From Balneolaceae bacterium (GTDB taxonomy: Bacteria; Bacteroidota; Rhodothermia; Balneolales; Balneolaceae): a DNA stretch of 64,000 nucleotides. Below, piece after piece: positions 51,379 through 59,970 of this stretch (positions within the stretch are counted from its first letter, which is position 1; each line of letters begins with the position of its first letter). A program made the translations under genes and the position numbers. The notes beneath the pieces are model-generated. The model was not told where the DNA came from and ran no database searches. It saw only the letters and a list, made by a program, of their open reading frames with translations. Where the stretch lies: positions 1,966,001 to 2,030,000 of the forward strand of contig CP030887.1 in the NCBI GenBank assembly GCA_006969905.1. Direction: 5' to 3'.

Positions 51379-52953
51379 TCAATGTTTAAAATGTCTTTTT
51401 CCTGTAAGAATCATGGTCATTCCGTGTTCATTTGCTTTTGCAATTACTTCATCATCCCGGATGCTTCCCCCGGGTTGAATAACGGCTTTTGCACCTGCTT
51501 TTGCAGCAGCTTCAACTCCATCTGCAAAAGGGAAAAAAGCATCCGAGGCTATAGCTGACCCTTTCAGGCTAAGACCTTCTTTGGCAGCTTTTGCAATAGC
51601 TATTTCGGAAGCATCGACCCTGCTTGTTTGACCTGATCCAATCCCGAGTGTAGCCCCGTTTTTAGCATAGACAATAGCATTCGATTTTACATTTCTCACT
51701 ACATTCCATGCAAATATCAGGTCTTCCAACTCTTCCTTATCAGGCTCACGTTTTGTAACTATCTCAAACTTATCAATATCAGTTGGTTCAGTATCAGTGT
51801 CTTGTTGTAAAGCTCCACCAAATATTGACCGAAATGATGAAGAGTGTACTTCAGTCAGGGCTTTTTTGATCCTTATGAGCCTGCGATTTTTTTTATTTGT
51901 TAGAAGCCTGAGTGCTTCATCCGAAAAAGAAGGAGCAATAACGATCTCAGTGAAGATTTCATCAATAGCTTTTGCTGTTTTGATATCTAATTCTCGATTC
52001 ACAATTATAATCCCTCCAAAAGGAGAGACTGTATCGGTTTTAAATGCTTTCTTATAAGCTTCTGATAATGAATCACTGACACAGATGCCGCATGGGATAG
52101 TATGCTTAATAATAGCACAGGTTGGCTTCTCACTATTGAATGAAGAAATAATTTGAAGGGCTGCGTCCACATCCAGGTAATTGTTATAGCTTAGTTGTTT
52201 GCCATGGAAACAATCAATGATTTCTTCCTGTGTACCATAAACCGCTGCACTTTGATGGGGATTTTCTCCATAGCGAAGCTCCTGGGATAGTGGAAGAGAA
52301 ATAGATAATTGAGGAGATGGTTTTTCACCAACCAAGTCATCAAAGTAATTTGCTATGGCTGAGTCATAGTCTGCTGTATGAGAAAAAGCCCTGCTTGCTA
52401 AACGTTTTCTGGTTTCGAAGCTAATGTTATTATTGTGGTTTAGCTCTCCCAAAAAGGATTCATATTGTCCCGGATCGCTGAGTATGCAAACATGCGCAAA
52501 ATTTTTTGCCGCTGCCCTGATCATCGTTGGCCCCCCAATATCTATGAACTCAGTAGCGATAGCCGGGCTCACGCTCCCCTCGTTGATTTTATTCTTGAAT
52601 GGGTACAGGTTAACTACAACTAACTCTATGGGTAGAATTCCAAGCTTTGCTATTTCATCTATATCGCTTTTGTGGCTAGTTCGGGCAAGGATACCTCCAT
52701 GGATCATTGGATGTAATGTTTTCACTCTTCCATCCAGGCACTCTTCAAATCCGGTAACTTCCGCAACGTCTTTAACAGGTAACCCGGCATCAGAAATAGC
52801 TTTTGCTGTTCCGCCTGTTGATAGTAATTCAATACCATTTGCATGTAAAGCAGATGCCAGTTCTATAAGTCCTGTTTTATCAGAAACCGATAGCAAAGCT
52901 CTTTTTACAGCGAGTGGTTGTTCTGGTAAAGAAGAGAGGGGTTTTAGTGCCAC
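51379..52953 (-). CDS. purH: Bifunctional AICAR transformylase/IMP cyclohydrolase
   Basis: A 524-residue two-domain purine enzyme. The N-terminal cyclohydrolase (about 1-150) begins KRALLSVSDKTGLIELASAL; the C-terminal transformylase includes GENPHQSAAVYG, KHTIPCGICVS and the final GGSIRDDEVIAKANEHGMTMILTGKRHFKH with its His pair. It catalyses the last two steps to IMP. It is one base downstream of purN. Confidence 0.95.
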   Translation of the reverse strand: MALKPLSSLPEQPLAVKRALLSVSDKTGLIELASALHANGIELLSTGGTAKAISDAGLPVKDVAEVTGFEECLDGRVKTLHPMIHGGILARTSHKSDIDEIAKLGILPIELVVVNLYPFKNKINEGSVSPAIATEFIDIGGPTMIRAAAKNFAHVCILSDPGQYESFLGELNHNNNISFETRKRLASRAFSHTADYDSAIANYFDDLVGEKPSPQLSISLPLSQELRYGENPHQSAAVYGTQEEIIDCFHGKQLSYNNYLDVDAALQIISSFNSEKPTCAIIKHTIPCGICVSDSLSEAYKKAFKTDTVSPFGGIIIVNRELDIKTAKAIDEIFTEIVIAPSFSDEALRLLTNKKNRRLIRIKKALTEVHSSSFRSIFGGALQQDTDTEPTDIDKFEIVTKREPDKEELEDLIFAWNVVRNVKSNAIVYAKNGATLGIGSGQTSRVDASEIAIAKAAKEGLSLKGSAIASDAFFPFADGVEAAAKAGAKAVIQPGGSIRDDEVIAKANEHGMTMILTGKRHFKH

Positions 52954-52954
52954 G

Positions 52955-53548
52955 TTAGTTCTTTTTTAATGATTCTAAATGTTTTTGTATGATTTTTGGA
53001 TAGAGGATGTGCTCCTGTTCTAATACACGTTTTGCAAGTTTTGCAGGTGTTTCATCCTCAAGAACGGGTATTTTTGATTGACCAAGAATCGGCCCATCAT
53101 CGTATTTTTCTGTTACTAAGTGCACGGTGCACCCTGATTCTTTGTCACCGGCTTCAATCACGGAAGAATGTACTTTAAGCCCAAAAAATCCTTTACCTCC
53201 GTATTTGGGGAGAAGGGAGGGGTGAATATTCAGAATACGGTTTGGGAATTTTTCTATTACAGATAACGGAATTTTTTTAAGATACCCGGCCAATACAATT
53301 ATATCTGTATCCCAAAATTCGAGTTGCTCTAATAATGAGTCTTCATATTGCTCAGAAGACAAAAAATCATTTGGATTAATAATTACAGAAGGAATCTGGG
53401 AAGCAATAGCTTTTTCTATAGCTCCAATTCCATCTTTATTGCATATCAACCCAACCAACCGGGCATTAAGTATGCCGTTCCGAGTTGCTGAAATTATAGA
53501 TTGAAAGTTTGTTCCTGAGCCAGAGGCAAAAACGGTAATATTCTGCAA
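52955..53548 (-). CDS. purN: Phosphoribosylglycinamide formyltransferase
   Basis: A 197-residue enzyme. GSGTNFQSI at 10-18 binds the substrate phosphate; the catalytic set is in LNIHPSLLPKYGGKGFFGLKVHSSVIEAGDKESGCTVHLV (Asn, His, then Asp). It transfers the formyl group from formyltetrahydrofolate in purine synthesis. It heads the purN-purH-mre set. Confidence 0.95.
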   Translation of the reverse strand: MQNITVFASGSGTNFQSIISATRNGILNARLVGLICNKDGIGAIEKAIASQIPSVIINPNDFLSSEQYEDSLLEQLEFWDTDIIVLAGYLKKIPLSVIEKFPNRILNIHPSLLPKYGGKGFFGLKVHSSVIEAGDKESGCTVHLVTEKYDDGPILGQSKIPVLEDETPAKLAKRVLEQEHILYPKIIQKHLESLKKN

Positions 53549-53624
53549 AAGTAAGGTTTTTCACATGCTAAGGTAGCTGCGAAGATACATAAAGTTTAAT
53601 ATCAATAAACCCTTAAAAAAGAAA

Positions 53625-54713
53625 TTATCCTGGGGGTCCTTGTCCTACTGATTGATCTCTTCGGAATACCTGGTAGTTATTGAAACTCCAGCTAATCTGG
53701 TTGATGGTGATTTTGATAATGGTAGCAATTGGAATGGCAATAAGCATGCCCAGAAGCCCCGCCAGTTCCGCCCCTACTAAAATTATAAATAGGATAGCAA
53801 CCGGATGCATATCTGCTGATCGGGAAAAAAGAAAAGGCTGAAAAACCAGGTTATCTAGCATCTGAACAACAAATATGGCAATCAAACAAACAAGAACAAG
53901 CGAAAAGTCTCCTGTTTCGATAATCGAGATTATGATGGAAAGAATATAGCCAAGAACCGGTCCGAAATAGGGGATTGTGTTTGCAAGGCCAACGGCTATA
54001 CCAACTGAAAGGGAATTATTTAAACCCGCAATCGATAATGTTGCCCAGGAACTTAGTGCCACTAAAATGCTTTGCAATAAAACACTTCTAAAATACAATC
54101 CTAGTCTTTTTTCGATCTTATCAATAAGAGATAAGGTTGTCTCGAAATATTTGTTGGGGACTAAAGTGAGTACATCACGCCGGATCTTACTTCCATCTTT
54201 TAAAAAGAAAAAAGCAGCAAAAGGAATAACCAGAATAGCATAAAAAATATCAGCAAAAACACTGAAAGCATCACTCAGGATAGTTGAGAATTTGTTAAAG
54301 TCAAAGAGTTCGTTGAGAATACGGGATATATTGTTGCTTAAAAATCCATCAGGTATAAATTCATAATCAGTGCTAAGCCGGTTCTCCACTTTTGTAGCAA
54401 TCATCTCAATATTCCGAATATCCAGTTGGCTGGTAAGCCCTACCATTTCTTCGGCAATTTTTGGAATAATATTGGTTGAGATATAAATAAAGACCAGAAT
54501 AACTGTTGTTAGGGTAAGCGTGATGCCCAGGGTTCTGTTTAGCTTATTTCTCTGTAACCAGTTAACAACAGGGTCAAGAACATAACTTAAAATCATAGCT
54601 AAGATCAGGTACAAAAGCAGGGTACCTAGTTTATACAACAGGAACCCTACAGCAAACAATGCACCTAAGCCCAGTACAAATTTTACCGCTTTTTCAAGAG
54701 TAATATTTCTCAT
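53625..54713 (-). CDS. AI-2E family transporter-like permease
   Basis: A 362-residue membrane protein with about eight hydrophobic segments, two of them near the start and a cluster near the end, in the AI-2E/PerM pattern. The conserved end includes NTIPYFGPVLGYILSI and FSRSADMHPVAILFIILVGAELAGLLGMLIAIP. Substrates of most members are unknown; the AI-2 link should not be assumed. It overlaps recX by 4 bases. Confidence 0.88.
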   Translation of the reverse strand: MRNITLEKAVKFVLGLGALFAVGFLLYKLGTLLLYLILAMILSYVLDPVVNWLQRNKLNRTLGITLTLTTVILVFIYISTNIIPKIAEEMVGLTSQLDIRNIEMIATKVENRLSTDYEFIPDGFLSNNISRILNELFDFNKFSTILSDAFSVFADIFYAILVIPFAAFFFLKDGSKIRRDVLTLVPNKYFETTLSLIDKIEKRLGLYFRSVLLQSILVALSSWATLSIAGLNNSLSVGIAVGLANTIPYFGPVLGYILSIIISIIETGDFSLVLVCLIAIFVVQMLDNLVFQPFLFSRSADMHPVAILFIILVGAELAGLLGMLIAIPIATIIKITINQISWSFNNYQVFRRDQSVGQGPPG

Positions 54714-55381
54714 GATTCTATGTGTTTCAGCAGACGATCTATTTCTTTTGAGATATCTGAATAATCGTACCCTTTTCTGATCAAAAAGTCGAATAATTTC
54801 TTTTTCCTCTTTTCAGGTGGTTCCCTCAATATTCGAGCTTTCCTTTTCAATGCTAAATGAGACAGTGCATCTCCTATCTTACTCTCTGTTTTTACACTCT
54901 CCAGCGCAAGGTTAATTGAACCTATATCAATTCTTTTCTTCAGTAACTCCGCTTTAATTTTTTCAGGTCCCCACTTATTGAACTCAAATTTGTCGTGGGT
55001 AAATTTTCTGGCAAATTTATCATTATCGATGTATCCCTTTTGTTCAAGGCTATTAATGGAATCATCTATATGCGTTGTTTCATATCCTTTTTTTAGAGCC
55101 TTTAGTTTTAGTTCATATGAAGCATGATCTCTTCTGGATAATAGGGTGAGCAAGTATTCTCTTACTTTCCAATTCTTTTCTGATTCAATGAGTTTTTGAT
55201 ACAACTCGTGATCAATCTGAGTTCCTATTTTTAACTTGAAGTGGACAATTATTTGGTCAGAAACTCCTATGATAAACTTCTCTTCATTATAGAGAGAGAA
55301 CCTGCTCTTATTTCTTGTTTGAACAACAATTTTTGAAATTCTTGCAGGTAATTTGGGAGTTTTTTCAGGAGTTGATTGCAT
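54710..55381 (-). CDS. recX: Regulatory protein RecX
   Basis: About 223 residues of three-helix RecX repeats: LTLLSRRDHASYELKLKALKKGYE, LEQKGYIDNDKFARKFTHDKF and IRKGYDYSDISKEIDRLL. RecX limits RecA filament formation. It lies just downstream of recA on the same strand, after a terminator hairpin. A GTG three bases upstream is an equal start. Confidence 0.9.
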   Translation of the reverse strand: MQSTPEKTPKLPARISKIVVQTRNKSRFSLYNEEKFIIGVSDQIIVHFKLKIGTQIDHELYQKLIESEKNWKVREYLLTLLSRRDHASYELKLKALKKGYETTHIDDSINSLEQKGYIDNDKFARKFTHDKFEFNKWGPEKIKAELLKKRIDIGSINLALESVKTESKIGDALSHLALKRKARILREPPEKRKKKLFDFLIRKGYDYSDISKEIDRLLKHIES

Positions 55382-55394
55382 CACTCGTATAAAA

Positions 55395-55427
55395 TAAAAG
55401 CCCGGCCTTTCTTAGAAACCGGGCTTT
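55395..55427 (-). terminator. Terminator between recA and recX
   Basis: Stem AAAGCCCGG / CCGGGCTTTT around a 13-base loop, leftward just after the recA stop. It allows recA to be made at higher levels than recX, with read-through supplying recX. Confidence 0.75.
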
Positions 55428-55446
55428 GTAGTGGTCAAGAAAAAAA

Positions 55447-56514
55447 TCAACCTTCTGTTACAGCTTCGGGAGTGGTTTCTTCTACAACATCCGAGGCGCT
55501 GGTGGTAAGTTCATCAATTGATTCACCCCGAAGTTTAGCTCTAACGATTGCTTCAATTTTGTCGCAAAGCTTGGAATCTTCTTCAAGGAACTGCATAGCA
55601 GAATCTGCACCCTGTCCAATGGGTTCTCCATCGTACCTGAACCAACTCCCTCTTTTTTGAATAACATCGAACTCAACAGCCAAGTCAAGAATCTCTGCAA
55701 TGCGAGAGGTTCCTTTTCCATACATGATGTTGAATTCAACTACTTTAAAAGGAGGAGCTACTTTGTTTTTAGCTACTTTTACTTTAGTACGGTTACCTAT
55801 TACTTCATCAGCTTTTTTAATGGCTCCAATGCGACGAATATCTAAACGAACAGAAGAATAGAATTTGAGTGCACGCCCTCCCGTGGTAGTTTCAGGGTTT
55901 CCAAACATAACACCAATTTTTTCGCGAACCTGGTTAATGAAAATACATGCAGTGTGTGATTTATTAACAATACCTGTAATCTTTCTCAACGCCTGCGACA
56001 TTAACCTGGCTTGTAACCCCATATGAGAATCTCCCATTTCACCCTCTAACTCAGCACGGGGCACAAGGGCGGCCACCGAGTCAACTACAATTACATCTAA
56101 AGCTCCGGATCTAATCAGTGTCTCTGTAATTTCCAAAGCCTGCTCACCGCTGTCTGGCTGAGAGACTAACAGTTCATCGACTTTTATTCCGAGGGCTTTT
56201 GCATACCGGGGATCGAAGGCATGTTCAGCATCAATAAAGGCGGCATAACCGCCGTTTTTTTGAGCTTCAGCAATTACCTGCAGAGCCATGGTTGTTTTAC
56301 CACTTGCTTCCGGCCCATAAATTTCTGTAATACGTCCACGAGGTACCCCTTGTACTCCCAATGCATAGTCTACCATAATTGAACCTGTGGAAATTACTTC
56401 CACATCCTGGGTGGCATTATCCCCAAGCTTCATGATGGTTCCTTTGCCATGTTGCTTTTCAATTTGCCCGACTGCAATATCCAGTGCTTTTAGTTTTTCG
56501 TTGTTTTCAGCCAT
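55447..56514 (-). CDS. recA: Recombinase A
   Basis: A 355-residue RecA. Walker [10 protein letters not shown] at 67-75; Walker B region [21 protein letters not shown] near 138-158; loop L2 [23 protein letters not shown] is near 205. An acidic C-terminal tail ([25 protein letters not shown]) is present. It drives strand exchange and SOS activation. A short direct repeat lies upstream at 56596-56614. Confidence 0.97.
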   Translation of the reverse strand: MAENNEKLKALDIAVGQIEKQHGKGTIMKLGDNATQDVEVISTGSIMVDYALGVQGVPRGRITEIYGPEASGKTTMALQVIAEAQKNGGYAAFIDAEHAFDPRYAKALGIKVDELLVSQPDSGEQALEITETLIRSGALDVIVVDSVAALVPRAELEGEMGDSHMGLQARLMSQALRKITGIVNKSHTACIFINQVREKIGVMFGNPETTTGGRALKFYSSVRLDIRRIGAIKKADEVIGNRTKVKVAKNKVAPPFKVVEFNIMYGKGTSRIAEILDLAVEFDVIQKRGSWFRYDGEPIGQGADSAMQFLEEDSKLCDKIEAIVRAKLRGESIDELTTSASDVVEETTPEAVTEG

Positions 56515-56645
56515 GATGCTTCGATTAGTTTTAATTTCTTTTCTGCAATATACGGTGGCAGGGTGTCAGATCGTGTCACTCATAATTCCAGATAAATATA
56601 TGTTCGATATATGTAAGACTCAAATGAAAGTTATTCCTTACAAAA

Positions 56646-57761
56646 TTAATTTTCTGATTTAGCTAAATAATTAATGGGAAGCATATCTGATAGCTTTTCA
56701 AAACCCCAATAACCATCAAATAGAATAGCACGGGGGTTATAGAGAACTCCAGAAATATCTACAAGCGCATAGTCTGTTAATAGGGTAAAAGATGAGTTTT
56801 GTGGTGCAGGAAGTAAACGTTGATTACTAGAAAGAGGACTGATTTTAGAGCGCAAATATGACATATCCTCATATTCATTCTGATAGGTAACATTCAGAAA
56901 GTTGACAAACTCATATTTGTAAGTAGTGCTATCAACCTTGTGAAAGTAAAGGGAGTTTGAAACAGTATCTTTAGAAACATATCGTTCTCGATTTTCTCTT
57001 TTTTCTCCGTATACAAGAAACCCCTCCTGATTGGCATTACCTTCAATTAAAGACTTGGTGAAGTGAAGAAAAGAGCCATTATAAGCGGTTTCTCTGTTTC
57101 TATTCCACTTATTCCGAGTTTTCTTTCGTCTGGATGATAACGGTTCAAAAAATGTTTGGCCTGCAAAAAAATTAGTTCGGTTTTTATAGTCTATTTCAAA
57201 ATAGTCTAGGTAAAAGAAAATCCTATATCCTAAGTCTTTATTTTCTATATCTAAATGTTCATAAGCATAGGCTGTCAGCTTATTGGTAATAGGGTCGTAA
57301 TCAAAGTTAAGTACTTCCTCATTTAGGATTTTGGTTCGATCTGAAAAAGGGCCTCTTCCAATAAATGTATTTCGAAACTGTTCAAAATTTATTTTCCAAT
57401 CTTCGCGATTTGGTTTTACTGTAATCTCATCTAAATCGTATACTTTTTCTTTGAGAGTGATCGTATAAAAATCTGATAACTGCCCTGTTTGTATTTTAAT
57501 TATCTGGCTTTCAAACCCCAAAGATTGAGCCACCAGTTCATAAACGCCATAAGGAATGCCAGTTAGGTTAAAAACTCCATTTTTATCAGATACTGTTCCA
57601 ATTGTTGAGCCATTAATAAAGATTTGTGCCCCTGGAATTATTTCCCCATCTATGGTTTTTATTTCACCTTTAATTTCATACAAATTCTGGGATATAAGTG
57701 CCGAGCTCATAAACGCATTAAGAATTAGTACAGATAAAAAGTATTGTCGTTTACATTTCAT
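56646..57761 (-). CDS. Carboxypeptidase-regulatory-like domain protein
   Basis: A 371-residue exported protein (signal to about 25). Residues 29-115 form the CarboxypepD_reg-like beta sandwich (IKGEIKTIDGEIIPGAQIFINGSTIGTVSDKNG), as often at the N-terminus of TonB receptors. The rest is beta-rich and does not form a recognised receptor barrel. Its start overlaps the kynureninase gene by 11 bases, so it is co-transcribed with the tryptophan degradation genes, although the reason is not clear. Confidence 0.78.
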   Translation of the reverse strand: MKCKRQYFLSVLILNAFMSSALISQNLYEIKGEIKTIDGEIIPGAQIFINGSTIGTVSDKNGVFNLTGIPYGVYELVAQSLGFESQIIKIQTGQLSDFYTITLKEKVYDLDEITVKPNREDWKINFEQFRNTFIGRGPFSDRTKILNEEVLNFDYDPITNKLTAYAYEHLDIENKDLGYRIFFYLDYFEIDYKNRTNFFAGQTFFEPLSSRRKKTRNKWNRNRETAYNGSFLHFTKSLIEGNANQEGFLVYGEKRENRERYVSKDTVSNSLYFHKVDSTTYKYEFVNFLNVTYQNEYEDMSYLRSKISPLSSNQRLLPAPQNSSFTLLTDYALVDISGVLYNPRAILFDGYWGFEKLSDMLPINYLAKSEN

Positions 57762-58935
57762 TTAGTGTTTCATTTAGTTGAATAATTGCACTTTCAATCT
57801 GCCCACTGGTAGTATAGGGTGCAGGGCCAAACCTCAGCATTTGCCCTCTTGCGTCTGTAAATACATTTCTTTCTAAAAGCTTGGCTTGTATTTCCCTGGC
57901 ATAAGGAGAGGTAAGAGATAAAAACCCACCGTTTTCCTCAAGAGGCCGATTATGAGTTAAGCGAATAGTCTCAGAATTAAACTTCTTATCCAGAAAGTGA
58001 TTTTTAAGTAGCTCTACCTTTTGAATGTATTGGCTCCGAAGTACTTCAGGTGTTAATCCCTGTTCCTTAAAAAACTCAACTACTTTTGCTGCTCTGTATT
58101 GAGAGGAGGGATCATAGGTAGCACTTGCAAATCGTTGATTGGAGTAATCATACTCAACAGGGTCTTTGCTTCTGGGTTTATCTAATGAGCTGAAAGAGGC
58201 AAACCAACCGGTAATTGCAGGACGGTACTCGCAATCTTTAGGAAATCGCAGAAAACAATTGGCTTCTCCCCATTGCAGGTATTTGTAACCACCGGTAAGG
58301 ATAAAACAATGCTCCAGGCCTTCTTTTCTTATAGACATTGGAACTACGTTTGTACCGTGGTAATCATCTATTAGCATTGGGATACTATGTGCTTTTGCAG
58401 CTTTAGCTATTTCAGAAAGGTGCGAATTGATCAGGCTCGTTTCAAAATATACCCTGGAAAGCATAATAGCTGAAGTACGATCGTCTATTTCTTCGATTAT
58501 CCGGTTGGAAAAAGACTCGTCCGGATCAGTTGGCACCCATACCATTTCCAAACCTTCTTCCCCTAATCGATGCAACTGGCGAAACAATGAATGAAACTCC
58601 CTGTCAGTTGAAATGATTTTGGGCTTATTTCTGAGGTCAAGGCTGCTCAACCAACTTACAAATAGTATATGGGTACTTTCTTCCCTGCAGTAAAAACCGC
58701 CCGGGTCATCGTAAAAGTCTCTTAGATAATTTCGAAGTATCTCCGTCTTTTGTTCGGCTAGTTCCCATTTCTTGTCAACATATCTGGCCGAATCAAAGAA
58801 GTATTCTTTTTGGCCGTCTAAAGCTACATCCGGCCAGGCCTGGTGCGAATGCCCTGTAAATAGCAATCTCTCTGAAACCTTGAAATGGGAATAGTAAGGA
58901 ATAAGCTGTTCTGCCAGGGAATTAATATCAGTCAT
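57751..58935 (-). CDS. Kynureninase-like PLP enzyme
   Basis: A 394-residue fold-type I PLP protein. Lys218 in GGYKYLQWGEANCFLRFP is the probable Schiff-base residue, with Asp190/Asp191 (LIDDYHG) near the pyridine nitrogen. The order and ending FGPAPYTTSGQIESAI fit kynureninase, which cleaves kynurenine to anthranilate and alanine. The upstream tryptophan 2,3-dioxygenase gene on the same strand supports the call. The formamidase step between them is not encoded here. Confidence 0.84.
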   Translation of the reverse strand: MTDINSLAEQLIPYYSHFKVSERLLFTGHSHQAWPDVALDGQKEYFFDSARYVDKKWELAEQKTEILRNYLRDFYDDPGGFYCREESTHILFVSWLSSLDLRNKPKIISTDREFHSLFRQLHRLGEEGLEMVWVPTDPDESFSNRIIEEIDDRTSAIMLSRVYFETSLINSHLSEIAKAAKAHSIPMLIDDYHGTNVVPMSIRKEGLEHCFILTGGYKYLQWGEANCFLRFPKDCEYRPAITGWFASFSSLDKPRSKDPVEYDYSNQRFASATYDPSSQYRAAKVVEFFKEQGLTPEVLRSQYIQKVELLKNHFLDKKFNSETIRLTHNRPLEENGGFLSLTSPYAREIQAKLLERNVFTDARGQMLRFGPAPYTTSGQIESAIIQLNETLNEM

Positions 58936-58991
58936 AAATCGGAGTGCTTATATAACAAGATTGGAAAGCAAATAGCAGTATAAAAGGTTTC

Positions 58992-59771
58992 TCAAAAAGA
59001 AGCACGAATTGCCCAAAGATCAGGAAATATGGCTCGGTTTAAAGTTTTTTGCAGGTAAGCGACTCCATCCGATCCTCCGGTTCCTTTTTTGGCACCAATT
59101 GTTCGTTCCACCATTTTTACATGCCGGTACCGCCATTCCTGTAAACCTTCATCAAAGTCTACAAGTAGCTCAGCTACTAAAGCCGCTTCCGGGTTATTTT
59201 TCATTACTTCAATCAAAACAGATTGTACTTCTTCAGATGGGTTAAAAATCAACCCCTCATCATTTTCTCTTCTAGGATGAACCGGATATCCTTTTAAAGT
59301 TAGATAATGACAAAAGCTCTCCCAAATGGCAAGCTCATTCAGCCTTTGGTCAATAATCTCTAAATGTTGTGGGGAGTCCGCATGAGCCTCTATTATTAGA
59401 GGGGAGCGAAGCCCGCATAGAATTTCGAGTTCACGAAATTGCAGGGACTGGAAACCGCTTGATTGTCCCAGGAATTTTCGGAAACTGTTAAATTCTAAAG
59501 GGGTCATAGTTTCCAGGATATCAACCTGAGATACCATGGTTTTTAGAATAGTCAAAATACGGCGAAGTACTTTTATCGATGTCCAGGTGTTACCATTTTC
59601 AAATTCATTTTTGAGTTTATCTAATTCATGAAGTATTTGCTTGAACCAAAGCTCATAGGTTTGATGAATGATGATAAAAAGCATTTCATCATGTTCTTTG
59701 GGAGAGGATTTCAATTCCTGTAAACCAAGCAGCTCATCAATTTTTAAATAGTTAGTATAGGTCAGGTCCAT
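58992..59771 (-). CDS. kynA: Tryptophan 2,3-dioxygenase
   Basis: A 259-residue heme dioxygenase. HQTYELWFKQ at 36-45, RKFLGQSSGFQSLQFRELE at 98-116, the axial His217 (WRYRHVKMVERTIG) and GTGGSDG at 230-236 match the TDO family. It converts tryptophan to N-formylkynurenine. It heads an operon with the kynureninase-like gene and a beta-sandwich protein. Confidence 0.95.
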   Translation of the reverse strand: MDLTYTNYLKIDELLGLQELKSSPKEHDEMLFIIIHQTYELWFKQILHELDKLKNEFENGNTWTSIKVLRRILTILKTMVSQVDILETMTPLEFNSFRKFLGQSSGFQSLQFRELEILCGLRSPLIIEAHADSPQHLEIIDQRLNELAIWESFCHYLTLKGYPVHPRRENDEGLIFNPSEEVQSVLIEVMKNNPEAALVAELLVDFDEGLQEWRYRHVKMVERTIGAKKGTGGSDGVAYLQKTLNRAIFPDLWAIRASF

Positions 59772-59822
59772 GGAAATTTTTTAACTATAAATGTATTCAG
59801 ACTTGCTAACTGCTGTATGTTA

Positions 59823-59845
59823 ACAAATGTAAACCGTTCATTTGT
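59823..59845. promoter_or_regulatory. Inverted repeat between kynA and TonB receptor
   Basis: ACAAATG (59823-59829) and CATTTGT (59839-59845) separated by 9 bases, in the divergent promoter region, next to the palindrome TGTTAACA at 59818-59825. It may be an operator for either gene. Confidence 0.35.
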
Positions 59846-59970
59846 ATTTGTAACAGGATGTAAAAATCTTTTAAAGGCTACTGGGTTAAAAACTAAAATT
59901 TTCATCGGGGGAATATTTTAATTAAAATATGATCAGCAAAGGTAACCTTCAATCAATAAGACAGCACTAT

